A DNA stretch of 64,000 bases, from positions 3,111,754 through 3,175,753 of the forward strand of contig NZ_CP073100.1 in assembly GCF_018137965.1 (NCBI RefSeq), given 5' to 3'. Both the position numbers and the translations under genes were made by a program. A model generated the notes under the pieces. It made no database searches and had not been told where the DNA came from. It saw only the letters and a program-made list of their open reading frames with translations. Of this stretch, positions 33,958 through 43,068 are shown piece after piece; position 1 is the first letter of the stretch; each line of letters begins with the position of its first letter. Source of the stretch: Luteolibacter ambystomatis. GTDB taxonomy: Bacteria > Verrucomicrobiota > Verrucomicrobiia > Verrucomicrobiales > Akkermansiaceae.

Positions 33958-35336
33958 AATCCAGCCTGACATTCCCGCTCTTCCTGTTGGCCACGCTTCC
34001 TGCCGTGGCCGCCCCCGGCGGCACCATCCAACTCTCGAACCGGGACCAGATCGGAGGAGAACTGGCGTCCATCGGCAAGGATCGCATTCTGTGGAGTTCG
34101 CCACTGCTGGAGAAACCCGCTCCCTTTCTGCTCAACAAGGTCCAGGAATTGAACCTCCCGACCGTGGTCCCCGAGAGCCTCGCCAACTACGATGCGGTGG
34201 TCTCCCTCACCAATGGCGACGCCCTGCGCGGACAACTGGCCTCGGTGACCGACAAGGCTATCGAGCTGGACACCTGGTATGCCGGACGCATCACCGTGAA
34301 CCGGCCGATGGTGGAAGCGGTGCGGATCGAGGATCGCCCGAAGCTGTTGTTCCGTGGTCCGGATTCGCTGGAAGGCTGGACGCAGGACGAGTCCTCGGAA
34401 AAATCCGGCAAGGGCTGGACCTTTGAAGGCGGTGCGTTCCAATCCCACGGCGGTGGCGCGATCTCCCGGGACGTGAGCCTGCCGGATGTCTGCCGCATCG
34501 CCTTCAATCTCGAATGGCACTCGACTCTCCGCACGACGCTGCGGTTTTCCGCCGATCTAACAGCCAAGGCCAATCCTCCGAATTGCTACGAATTGGGAAT
34601 GCAGCGCCGCTTCGTCGCGCTGCGGAAGCGCTTCCCGGGAGCCCAGCAATTCGTCCCCGGTTCGCAAAGCGTTCCCGAGTTCAGCGAGAACGAAAAGGCA
34701 CGCGTCGAGGTATGCATGGATCGCAAGAAGGGGATCTTCAATCTGATCGTGGACGGTCGCTCCGTGGTCGTGTGGACCGATCAGAACCCGAATGACGCGG
34801 TCACGGGAGGTGGCATCCAGTTTCTAACGGAAGACTCCAATCCGGTCCGCATCTCACGCATCGAAGTCTCGGCCTGGGATGGCGTGATCGAACAACAACC
34901 GGAACAGGAAGATCTCCTGGGGGCGGAGCAGCAGGACAACGAGGCGAAGGAAGCCAAGGCGAAGGAAGCGGAAAGCGGGCGCATGATGCTGCGCAACGGC
35001 GACTCGATGGCCGGTGAAGTGCTCTCGATCCAGAACGGGGTGATGAAGGTGAAGACCCGTTTCGGCGAGGTGGATCTTCCGGTTTCCCGTCTGAAGAACA
35101 TCGCCCTCAAGCCGGTCGAAGCGGAAGTGCCCAAGATCCGCGACGGCGACATCCGCGCCTGGTTCCCGGATGGCAGCCGGGTGGTGTTCCGCCTGGACTC
35201 GGCGACCGTGGATACCCTGACGGGCTTCAGCCAGAACTTCGGCACCGCCACCTTCAAGACATCCGCCTTCAGCCGGATCGAATTCAATCTCTACGACCCG
35301 GCTTTCATGGAACTGCGGGGGGAGAAGGGTTGGTAG
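33954..35336 (+). CDS. Secreted lectin-like protein with flanking beta-barrel repeats, paralogue 3
   Basis: 460 residues starting MKSSLTFPLFLLATLPAVAA. Repeats TIQLSNRDQIGGELASIGKD and AVVSLTNGDALRGQLASVTD, then KLLFRGPDSLEGWTQDE opens the lectin-like domain (FNLEWHSTLRTTLRF, EVCMDRKKGIFNLIVDGRSV). A Glu/Ala/Lys-rich linker (LLGAEQQDNEAKEAKAKEAE) precedes repeats RMMLRNGDSMAGEVLSIQNG and DIRAWFPDGSRVVFRLDSAT. It closes the operon. Its 3' end overlaps the convergent aat gene by 32 bases. ATGA overlap with paralogue 2. Confidence 0.75.
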   Translation: MKSSLTFPLFLLATLPAVAAPGGTIQLSNRDQIGGELASIGKDRILWSSPLLEKPAPFLLNKVQELNLPTVVPESLANYDAVVSLTNGDALRGQLASVTDKAIELDTWYAGRITVNRPMVEAVRIEDRPKLLFRGPDSLEGWTQDESSEKSGKGWTFEGGAFQSHGGGAISRDVSLPDVCRIAFNLEWHSTLRTTLRFSADLTAKANPPNCYELGMQRRFVALRKRFPGAQQFVPGSQSVPEFSENEKARVEVCMDRKKGIFNLIVDGRSVVVWTDQNPNDAVTGGGIQFLTEDSNPVRISRIEVSAWDGVIEQQPEQEDLLGAEQQDNEAKEAKAKEAESGRMMLRNGDSMAGEVLSIQNGVMKVKTRFGEVDLPVSRLKNIALKPVEAEVPKIRDGDIRAWFPDGSRVVFRLDSATVDTLTGFSQNFGTATFKTSAFSRIEFNLYDPAFMELRGEKGW

Positions 35337-35910
35337 CCCGGATGAGATCGGCGAGCGCCGCCCGGAGCAATTCCTGATACTCGTCCCGCGGCACCTCATA
35401 CGCGCCGAAAGTCGCGAGATGGGGCGTGAGCCACTGCGTATCTAGTAATTGGAAGCCGTGCATGCGCAGTCTCTCGACGAGATGGACAAGCGCGATCTTC
35501 GAGGCATCCGTCTTCCGGGAAAACATGCTCTCACCAAAAAAGACCTTCCCCAGGGCGACCCCGTAAAGGCCGCCCTGCAGGCCCTCCGCATCCCAGCACT
35601 CCACCGAGTGGGCGAATCCCATCTCATGAAGCCCGCGGTAGCTGTCGAGAATTCGTGCGTCGATCCACGTCTCCTCCCGGTCCGCGCAACCGCGCATCAC
35701 CTCCAGGAACGCGGTGTCCCAACGGATCTCGAAGGGCCGCTTGCGCAGCGCCTTCTTCAATCCATGCGGAATATGGAATCTGGCATCGAGTGGAATCACA
35801 CCCCGCATTTCCGGCGAGAACCACAGGATCTCGCCTTCATGCGCCATCGGAAACACTCCCTGCGCGTAGGCGCCGAGGAGTGATTCCGGCGGGATGATGC
35901 CGGAGCTCAC
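35305..35910 (-). CDS. aat: Leucyl/phenylalanyl-tRNA--protein transferase
   Basis: A 201-residue Aat, which adds Leu or Phe to proteins with N-terminal Arg or Lys so that ClpS-ClpAP degrades them (N-end rule). Signature segments are LLGAYAQGVFPMAHEGEILW, WFSPEMRGVIPL, VMRGCADREETWIDARI, GLQGGLYGVALGKVFFGESM and LLDTQWLTPHLATFGAYEVP. Its ATG overlaps the upstream Sel1-repeat gene stop as TGA/ATG (35907-35910), so the two form an operon. Its end overlaps the convergent lectin-like gene. Confidence 0.95.
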   Translation of the reverse strand: MSSGIIPPESLLGAYAQGVFPMAHEGEILWFSPEMRGVIPLDARFHIPHGLKKALRKRPFEIRWDTAFLEVMRGCADREETWIDARILDSYRGLHEMGFAHSVECWDAEGLQGGLYGVALGKVFFGESMFSRKTDASKIALVHLVERLRMHGFQLLDTQWLTPHLATFGAYEVPRDEYQELLRAALADLIRATNPSPPAVP

Positions 35911-37478
35911 GGCTTGCCCGCGGCCGGCTTCGGCTTGGGAGCATCGCCACCCTTGGCATCGGCTTTCGGAGCGGCGGGCTTGTCGGACTTGATGTCCTCC
36001 AGCGCCTTCTTGCCCTCGGCCTTCTGCTCGGGGGTGAACTTGTCATCCAGCTCCTTCGCGAGCTTCGCGCCTTCCTCCTGCTTGCGCTCGGCGGCCAGCG
36101 TGGCGAGGGCCCAAGCCTTCGGCAGGTCCTGCTTGATGCCGGTACCGGTGGCGAACAAACGCGCGAGCGCGTAGGTGGCGGGACCGTGGCCTTGGTTGGC
36201 GGCGAGTGCGTAGAGCTGGCCGGCATTGGCCATGTTCTGCTGCACGCCACCGGCACCACGCTCATACATGGTGGCCAGATTGTTCTGGGCCGGAGCGAAG
36301 CCGCCCTGGGCCGCACGGGTCAGCCAGGCAACAGCGGCCACCGGATCGGCGACGCCACCGAGCTTCTGGGAAAGGTAGAACAGCGCGAGTTCGTTCTGCG
36401 CTTCCGACAGACCACCGGCGGCGGCGGAAAGGAGGTGGCCGTAACCGATGCCGATATCATCCGGTGTCGGCTTTTCCTTGGAAAGCCGGGTCACCGCCAG
36501 ACGCAGATGAGCGGGAGCGCTGCCAGCAGTCGCCGCCTTTTCCAGCAGCTTCAGACCGCGATCCTCGTCCTTCTCGGTGCCTTTGCCTTCGAGATAAGCC
36601 TGGGCGGTGCGAAGGGTGCAATCGACCTGACCGGCGTCATCGCCCTTGCGGTAGGTTTCGAGCGCGGCCTTCGGGTCTTTCTTCACGTTTTCCTCGAAAT
36701 CGCCGAGCGCGAGATAGCCTGAGTATTCCTTGGCTTCGAGTGCCTTCTTGATCCATTCACGGCCTTCCTTCTCATTGCGCTGGGCTTCCGCTCCATTGAG
36801 GAGGCGGGAGCCGAGGGCCACCATCGCACCGGCATCGCCGAGACCGGCCGCCTTGCGATAGGTGTCGTTGGCTTTCTTGAGGTCCTTCTTGTCCGGGAAA
36901 CCGAACTGGCCTTCGTAGAGGCGGGCCAGCAGCATCAGAGACGGCGGATCACCGGCATCGGCCGCACGGGACCACCAGAACACGACCTTGTCGTAGTCCG
37001 GCTCCTTGCTCAGACGGCCACGGAGCCAGGCTTCACCGAGGATGCGACCTGCCACCGCCGGATCGTCCTTGGCGGCGTTTTCCAGCGCCTCCCGGCCCTG
37101 GGTGCGCTCCTTTTCGTCCTCCGAGGCCAGCAGGATGAAGGACATGCGGTAAGTCGCGTCCTTCTGGCCGGTGGCGGCGGCCTTCTTGTAATATTCCAGC
37201 GCCTTTTCCTTGGAGGCTTCAGCGCCCTGGCCGCTCTCATGAGCGAAGCCCATCAGGTAGAGCGCGTCACCGTTGCCTTGCTCGGCCAGTGGCTTCGCCA
37301 GCTCAATCGCCTTGGCGTGACGCCCGTCCTTGAAGGCCTCCAGCGCCTCCTTGGCAGGGCCTTCCGCCTTCTTGTTGAGGCCGGTGGACGGTTCCACCGG
37401 CATCGAAACGGCCGCGGAAAGAACAGCCACCGAAGACCAGGCGACCAACAACGAGAGGAGAGCGGTTTTCAAACGCAT
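35907..37478 (-). CDS. Exported Sel1/TPR-like repeat protein
   Basis: 523 residues with a signal peptide (LLSLLVAWSSVAVLSAA). About ten Sel1-type ~36-residue helical repeats follow, for example GDALYLMGFAHESGQGAEAS, DPPSLMLLARLYEGQFGFPD, APAQNNLATMYERGAGGVQQ and GPATYALARLFATGTGIKQD. The C-terminus is a Lys/Pro/Ala-rich tail (APKADAKGGDAPKPKPAAG). Sel1 proteins act as adaptors in envelope stress, secretion or regulation; no partner can be named here. It is coupled to aat. Confidence 0.85.
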   Translation of the reverse strand: MRLKTALLSLLVAWSSVAVLSAAVSMPVEPSTGLNKKAEGPAKEALEAFKDGRHAKAIELAKPLAEQGNGDALYLMGFAHESGQGAEASKEKALEYYKKAAATGQKDATYRMSFILLASEDEKERTQGREALENAAKDDPAVAGRILGEAWLRGRLSKEPDYDKVVFWWSRAADAGDPPSLMLLARLYEGQFGFPDKKDLKKANDTYRKAAGLGDAGAMVALGSRLLNGAEAQRNEKEGREWIKKALEAKEYSGYLALGDFEENVKKDPKAALETYRKGDDAGQVDCTLRTAQAYLEGKGTEKDEDRGLKLLEKAATAGSAPAHLRLAVTRLSKEKPTPDDIGIGYGHLLSAAAGGLSEAQNELALFYLSQKLGGVADPVAAVAWLTRAAQGGFAPAQNNLATMYERGAGGVQQNMANAGQLYALAANQGHGPATYALARLFATGTGIKQDLPKAWALATLAAERKQEEGAKLAKELDDKFTPEQKAEGKKALEDIKSDKPAAPKADAKGGDAPKPKPAAGKP

Positions 37479-37603
37479 GGCGCGACGCTAACGGGGGCCA
37501 GCGCCGCGGGCAATAAACAATCGAACCGCATTCAAGGGCATTTCCGGCACCGGAAAATGCTCAGGAAAAGTTAAGAGTCATCCCTGAAACACCCGCGATG
37601 ACT

Positions 37604-38398
37604 TCACTCCAGTTCCCGCCGCAGCGCAGACGGCCGGTTGCTCGTGATGAAGGAGACGCCGAGTGCCATCACCTTCCGCGCCGTGGCCGCATCATCCACC
37701 GTCCACGAGTCGAGTGGGACACCCAGCGACTTCAGCCATTCCCCGGAAACCGGAGCTCGGCAGTCGAACTGGAATCCCTGCGCCTTGCAGTCCTCAAACT
37801 GCTTGCGATACGCTGCTGCCTTGTCCGGCTGATCGACGTCCTTGAGCGAGGAAACCAGATGGGCTTGAAACTCCGGAAGTTTTTCGCGGCACGTGGCGAT
37901 GACGGCAGGATCGAAGCAGATGATGATGACGTGCGCGGTGTCCGCCTTCTTCTCCAACAGGAGGCGCCGGATGGGATCCACGATCGCCGGACCGGTCTTG
38001 ATCTCAAGGAAGAAGAACTTTCCCTGCGGCAGCACATCGAGCACCTCGCCCAATTTGGGAATCTTCTCACCGGCGAAGCGCGGAGACTTCCACGAACCGG
38101 CATCCAGCTTCGCCAGCTCCGCGTAGGTGCTGTTGGCGATGACGAGATTCTTGTCCGCGGTGCGCTTGGTGTCCGCATCGTGCATGCACACGATCTCGCC
38201 ATCGGAGGTGAGACGGAAGTCCCCCTCGATGCCATCCGCGCCCTGTTCAAGCGCCAGCCGGAAGGCGGACAGCGTGTTCTCCGGAGCCTCCGAAGAAGCC
38301 CCGCGATGGGCAATGAAGCGCGGCATCTCCGCCATGGCGGAGACGGAGAACACGACCGGCAGGATCAGACTGAGAAGCTTCACTCCCGACGATAGCAC
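37604..38398 (-). CDS. Periplasmic glycerophosphodiester phosphodiesterase
   Basis: 264 residues with a signal peptide (LLSLILPVVFSVSAMA). The GDPD barrel has RFIAHRGASSEAPENT, GADGIEGDFRLTSDGEIVCM, MHDADTKRT, FLEIKTGP and DSWTVDD. These hold the catalytic His pair (HRG, HDA) and the metal-binding Glu/Asp residues. It should split glycerophosphodiesters to glycerol 3-phosphate and an alcohol outside the cytoplasm. A close paralogue without signal peptide lies at 57673-58404. No obvious operon partner. Confidence 0.9.
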   Translation of the reverse strand: MLSSGVKLLSLILPVVFSVSAMAEMPRFIAHRGASSEAPENTLSAFRLALEQGADGIEGDFRLTSDGEIVCMHDADTKRTADKNLVIANSTYAELAKLDAGSWKSPRFAGEKIPKLGEVLDVLPQGKFFFLEIKTGPAIVDPIRRLLLEKKADTAHVIIICFDPAVIATCREKLPEFQAHLVSSLKDVDQPDKAAAYRKQFEDCKAQGFQFDCRAPVSGEWLKSLGVPLDSWTVDDAATARKVMALGVSFITSNRPSALRRELE

Positions 38399-38416
38399 GC
38401 GGGAGCGCGGGATCTT

Positions 38417-40738
38417 TCACTTCTTCTTCGCCTGGTTCATCGCCTGGCTGAACCAGTCGTTGCCACCACCGCCGCCACCCTGCTGCGGGCGCGAGTCGCG
38501 TTGGAAGCGCTGGCCGCCACCACCGCCACGGCGGTCGTCGCGATCGCCCGGAGCGCTGCGGCGGTTTTCCATCTCCGGCTTCGATTTCATCGAGAGCGCG
38601 ATGCGATTCCGCTTCAGGTCCACCTCGACCACGGTGACATTCACCTTCTGGCCGACCTTCACCACCTCGCTGGCATCGCGGACGAACTGGTCCGAAAGCT
38701 GGCTGACGTGGACGAGGCCGTCCTGGTGAACACCGACATCCACGAAGGCGCCGAAGGCGGTCACATTGGTGACGATGCCCGGCAGCTTCATGCCCGGGGA
38801 AAGATCGGCGGGCTTCTCCACTCCGGCGGCGAATTCGAACAACTCGAACTTCGCGCGCGGGTCGCGGCCCGGCTTGCCGAGCTCGGAAAGAATGTCGCGC
38901 AAGGTCGGCAGACCGACATCGCCCTCCACATACTTCTGGAGATCGATCTTCTTGTGGAAGGCTTCGTTGCCGATGAGCTCGCCCACCTTGCACCCGAGGT
39001 CGGACGCCATGCGCTCGACCAGCGGATAACGCTCCGGATGTACCGCGGAGGAATCCAGCGGATGGGCGCCACCACGAACGCGGAGGAAGCCAGCCGCCTG
39101 TTCGAAAGCCTTGTCACCGAGACGCGGCACCCTCTTCAGATCCGCACGGGAAGTAAACGCGCCGTTCTCATTGCGGAAGGCGACGATGTTCTCGGCCAGC
39201 GAGCTGTTCAGGCCGGAGACGTAGGAAAGCAGTTGCTTGGACGCGGTGTTCAGTTCGACGCCCACGGCGTTCACCGAGCTGATCACGGTATCATCGAGGC
39301 TGGCCTTGAGCGCGCGCTGGTCGACATCGTGCTGATACTGGCCGACACCGATCGACTTCGGATCGATCTTCACCAGCTCGGCGAGCGGATCCATCAGACG
39401 GCGGCCGATGCTGACAGCGCCGCGCACGGTGACGTCGTGATTCGGGAACTCTTCACGCGCCACTTCGGACGCGGAGTAGATCGAGGCACCGCTTTCATTC
39501 ACCATCACCACGACGATGGAGGACGGCAGCTTGAGCTTCTTCACGAAGGCCTCGGTCTCACGGCTGGCAGTGCCGTTGCCGATCGCGATGGCCTCGATGT
39601 CGAACTTCTTGATGAGTGTGGTGAGTTCGACTGCCGCTTCATAGAGCTGCGTGTTCGAACCGGCGGTCGGATGAATGACGGTGTGGTGCAGCAGCTTGCC
39701 GGAGCGATCGAGCACGACCGTCTTGCAGCCGGTACGGAAACCAGGGTCGATGGCGAGCAGGCGCTTCTCACCGAGCGGCGAGGCCAGCAGCAGTTCGCGG
39801 AGGTTTTCGGCGAACACCTGGATGGCGGTTTCATCGGCGCGCTTCTTGCCGAGCAAACGCATCTCCGTCTCCATGGAAGGCATGAGCAGGCGCTTGCAGC
39901 CGTCTTCAACCGCCATGCGGACCTGATCGCCCGCCTTGCCGGAACCGCTCACCCAATCCGACATCGCCAGACCGGTCACGCGCTCCAGCGGCACCTCCAC
40001 GCGCATGAGCAGGAAACCTTCCTTCTCACCGCGGCGGATCGCCAGCATGCGATGGGACGGGATGTTTTTGAACGGTTCGCTCCACTCGAAGTAGTCGCGG
40101 AACTTCGCGGCTTCCGCATCCTCTTCCTTTCCATACATCACCTTCGAGGAAACGGTGGACTCTTCCTCATAACGCTGGCGGGCGCGGCCACGGAGCGCGG
40201 CATCATCGGCCACGCGCTCGGCGATGATGTCGCGGGCTCCGGCGAGGGCATCGTCCGCAGTCGGCACTTCCTTCTCGGCGTCCACGAACTTCGCGGCCTC
40301 CTCGGCGGGATCGGAGTTCTGGTTTTCGAAAATCCAATCGGCCAGCGGTTCGAGGCCACGCTCCTTCGCCTTGGTGGCGCGGGTCTGGCGCTTCGGACGG
40401 AACGGCGCGAAGATATCCTCCAGCGAGGTCATCGTCGCCGCACCCTCAACCTTCTTCTTCAGTTCCGGCGTGAGCAGCGAACGCTCTTCCAGCGACTTCA
40501 GGATCGCCGAGCGGCGGGAGTCGAGTTCCGCAAGTTGCAGCATGCGGTCGCGGATGGTAGTGATCTGGACTTCGTCGAGCGAGCCGGTCTGCTCTTTGCG
40601 GTAACGGGAAATGAACGGGACGGTGCCCCCTTCGGCGAGCAGCTTGGCAGTGGCGGCCACGGAGCGGGCGTTGATCCCGGTTTCACGGGCGATCACTTCC
40701 AGGTGCTTGGCGGCGGCTTCGGTCGGGGCGTCAGTCAT
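38417..40738 (-). CDS. tex: Tex-type RNA-binding transcription accessory protein
   Basis: 773 residues with the standard Tex order: N-terminal helical region (GTVPFISRYRKEQTGSLDEV), the YqgF/RNase H-like domain around LLAIDPGFRTGCKTVVLD, helix-hairpin-helix segments (FTSRADLKRVPRLGDKAFEQ), and an S1 domain near the C-terminus (MKLPGIVTNVTAFGAFVDVG, QDGLVHVSQLS). A glycine/arginine-rich tail (RGGGGGQRFQRDSRPQQGGG) is added at the end, as in some RNA-binding proteins. Tex binds nucleic acids and the transcription machinery. The GDPD gene follows on the same strand. Confidence 0.94.
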   Translation of the reverse strand: MTDAPTEAAAKHLEVIARETGINARSVAATAKLLAEGGTVPFISRYRKEQTGSLDEVQITTIRDRMLQLAELDSRRSAILKSLEERSLLTPELKKKVEGAATMTSLEDIFAPFRPKRQTRATKAKERGLEPLADWIFENQNSDPAEEAAKFVDAEKEVPTADDALAGARDIIAERVADDAALRGRARQRYEEESTVSSKVMYGKEEDAEAAKFRDYFEWSEPFKNIPSHRMLAIRRGEKEGFLLMRVEVPLERVTGLAMSDWVSGSGKAGDQVRMAVEDGCKRLLMPSMETEMRLLGKKRADETAIQVFAENLRELLLASPLGEKRLLAIDPGFRTGCKTVVLDRSGKLLHHTVIHPTAGSNTQLYEAAVELTTLIKKFDIEAIAIGNGTASRETEAFVKKLKLPSSIVVVMVNESGASIYSASEVAREEFPNHDVTVRGAVSIGRRLMDPLAELVKIDPKSIGVGQYQHDVDQRALKASLDDTVISSVNAVGVELNTASKQLLSYVSGLNSSLAENIVAFRNENGAFTSRADLKRVPRLGDKAFEQAAGFLRVRGGAHPLDSSAVHPERYPLVERMASDLGCKVGELIGNEAFHKKIDLQKYVEGDVGLPTLRDILSELGKPGRDPRAKFELFEFAAGVEKPADLSPGMKLPGIVTNVTAFGAFVDVGVHQDGLVHVSQLSDQFVRDASEVVKVGQKVNVTVVEVDLKRNRIALSMKSKPEMENRRSAPGDRDDRRGGGGGQRFQRDSRPQQGGGGGGNDWFSQAMNQAKKK

Positions 40739-40873
40739 GCGGTGGAGCGGTTGGGTAGCCGAGACCGCGCCAATTGGCAACCGCACGAGTTTCCGGAGAA
40801 TCGAAACCACGCAAAATCAACGGGTTATTCTGCGGAAGAAATCGACCCGCATGGCGGTATCTCCCCCTCTCGC

Positions 40874-43042
40874 ATGCATGTTTCCACCTTCTTTTCCACC
40901 CTGCTGCTGGCCCTCCCGGCGCTCGCCCTCGCCGATCTTCCCCCTCCTTTTCCGAGCGATCCCGCCGCGGCGGCGGAACGTACCTGTTTCCAGACCTCGG
41001 AAGCCTGGAATCCGAACGGCAACCTGCGCTCCGATGTCGCGCTCGTGTATGGCATCGATGCCGGTCTGCCGGACCGGATCAAGACCTGGCGTGATCGCGG
41101 CTACCGCGTGCATGTGATGACCGGCGTCGCCTGGGGCAACTACCAGGACTACCTCTACGGCCGCTTCGATGGCGTGAACCACGAGGACAACGCCCAAACC
41201 GACAAGAACGGCAAAAAGATCGGTCACGGTGGCGACGTCTACTACATGTGCCCGACTTCCAACTACGGCACCTACCTCGCCACCGGCGTGCAGCGCGCGC
41301 TCGATGCCGGAGCGGAGGCGATCCACCTGGAGGAGCCGGAGTTCTGGGCCCGCGCGGGTTACTCGGAAGCTTTCAAACGCGAGTGGCAGGACTACTACAA
41401 GGAACCCTGGCAGCCGCCGCATCTCACCGTGGACGTCCAGTGGCGGTCCTCGAAGCTGAAGTACTATCTTTATCGTCGCGCGCTGCAGCAGGTGTTCGAT
41501 CACGTGCAGACGTTCAACCACAAGACCGGAGCCAAGGTCCGCTGCTACGTCCCCACCCACAGTCTGATCAACTACGCCCACTGGTGCATCGTCAGCCCGC
41601 AATCGAGTCTGGCGAACCTCAACGGCTGTGACGGCTACATCGCCCAGGTCTGGACCGGCACGGCGCGGACGCCGAACCACTTCCGCGGCGTCGGAAAGGA
41701 GCGCACCTTTGAAACCGCGTTTCTGGAATACGGGGCGATGCAGAACCTCGTCCGCTCCACCGGCCGCGGCGTCTGGTACCTGAACGATCCGGTGGAAGAC
41801 AATCCGCGCCACGATTGGACCGACTACCGCACCAACTGGGAATCCACTCTGGTGGCCTCCCTGCTCCAGCCGGACGTTTCCAGCTACGAGGTCGCACCAT
41901 GGCCGGAGCGGATCTTCGGTGGCAAGTATCCGAAGAGCGCCAAGCCGGAAGACCGGAAGCCGATTCCACCCGCCTACGCCACGGAACTCCAGGTAGTGAT
42001 GAACGCGCTCAATGACATGAAGCAGCCGGACATCCAGTGGGAGGCTGGCACTCCCGGCATCGGCGTGCTGGTCAGCGATTCGCTGATGTTCCAGCGCGAG
42101 CAACCGACACCGAGCGATCCGAACATGGCGCACTTCTACGGTCAGGCGATGCCGATGGTGAAACGCGGCATCCCGGTCACGCCGGTGCAGCTTGAGAACG
42201 TCGCCCTCAATGGCTTCCTCGACGGCATGAAGATTCTGATGCTGAGTTACCAGGGTCAGAAGCCGATGAGCGCCGATGTCCACGCGCCGCTGGCCGCATG
42301 GGTCAAGCAAGGCGGCGTGCTGGTGATGATCGACGACGACTCCGATCCCTACAACCGCGTGAAGGAATGGTGGAACGAGGATGGCAAAACCACCACCGTG
42401 CCACGACAGCATCTTTTCCAAACGCTCGGGGTGAAGGATGAAGCGTTCACCGGCACCAACGAAGTCACCGTCGGCAAGGGCGCGGTGATCTGGTTGAAAC
42501 GGAGTCCCGTGGGCCTCGCCCTCAGCACGGAGGCGGATGCCTTGCTCGCCTCGGTCATCAGAAAGGCCATCGAGCGAAGCGGCGGCACTTGGAAGGAAAC
42601 GAACCATCTGGCCCTCCGCCGCGGTCCCTACTGGATCGGTGCGGGTCTGGACGAAAGCATTGGCGGTGATGCGAAAACCCTAACCGGTCGTCTTGTCGAT
42701 CTCTTCGATTCAGAGCTGAAGGTCCAACGCACCGTTGATCTCACGCCCGGCAGCCGGCGCTTCCTCATGGACCTTGATCGGATCAAGGGAACTGGTACAC
42801 GGGTCCTGGCCTCCGCATGCAAAGCTCTTCCCGATCCCAGCAAAGGCCATCCAGCGTGGACCGTGGAAGGAGTCGGAAATACGGAAGCCATCGTACTGAT
42901 CTCCTGCGACAAAGCGCCGAAGAGCATCCTGCTAGGCGGCCAACCTCTGGCCTCCTTCGACTATGATGCTGCGGAAAAGCTGCTTCGGGCCCGCTTCCAA
43001 AACGAGGCGACGCCCCGACTGCTGGAGATGATAGTCGAATAA
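40874..43042 (+). CDS. Large secreted glycosidase-like protein, family unknown
   Basis: 722 residues with a signal peptide (FFSTLLLALPALALA). The first ~430 residues look like a TIM barrel: VALVYGIDAGLPDRIKTWRD, RVHVMTGVAWGN, AIHLEEPEFWARAGY (acidic Glu153/154/156 in a strand-end position), GCDGYIAQVW, and GVWYLNDPVEDN. The later part (GMKILMLSYQGQKPMSADVH, AAWVKQGGVLVMIDDDSD) resembles the glutamine-amidotransferase-like domain of GH42-type enzymes. I could not place it in a named CAZy family. It is divergent from tex. A bidirectional terminator lies 300 bases downstream, after the long inverted repeat. Confidence 0.65.
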   Translation: MHVSTFFSTLLLALPALALADLPPPFPSDPAAAAERTCFQTSEAWNPNGNLRSDVALVYGIDAGLPDRIKTWRDRGYRVHVMTGVAWGNYQDYLYGRFDGVNHEDNAQTDKNGKKIGHGGDVYYMCPTSNYGTYLATGVQRALDAGAEAIHLEEPEFWARAGYSEAFKREWQDYYKEPWQPPHLTVDVQWRSSKLKYYLYRRALQQVFDHVQTFNHKTGAKVRCYVPTHSLINYAHWCIVSPQSSLANLNGCDGYIAQVWTGTARTPNHFRGVGKERTFETAFLEYGAMQNLVRSTGRGVWYLNDPVEDNPRHDWTDYRTNWESTLVASLLQPDVSSYEVAPWPERIFGGKYPKSAKPEDRKPIPPAYATELQVVMNALNDMKQPDIQWEAGTPGIGVLVSDSLMFQREQPTPSDPNMAHFYGQAMPMVKRGIPVTPVQLENVALNGFLDGMKILMLSYQGQKPMSADVHAPLAAWVKQGGVLVMIDDDSDPYNRVKEWWNEDGKTTTVPRQHLFQTLGVKDEAFTGTNEVTVGKGAVIWLKRSPVGLALSTEADALLASVIRKAIERSGGTWKETNHLALRRGPYWIGAGLDESIGGDAKTLTGRLVDLFDSELKVQRTVDLTPGSRRFLMDLDRIKGTGTRVLASACKALPDPSKGHPAWTVEGVGNTEAIVLISCDKAPKSILLGGQPLASFDYDAAEKLLRARFQNEATPRLLEMIVE

Positions 43043-43068
43043 TACTTGCGGCACCCTTCTGTCGTTCA

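Noticed and set aside
37538..37602. Hairpins between the GDPD and Sel1-repeat genes as terminators
   Set aside because: One has only a two-base loop if fully paired and the other a 6-bp stem with a 14-base loop; neither has a T-run.
38501..40873. A very long plus-strand open frame running into the glycosidase-like gene
   Set aside because: It lies opposite tex, whose motifs are unmistakable. The frame is open only because of GC-rich codon use; real coding starts at the signal peptide at 40874.
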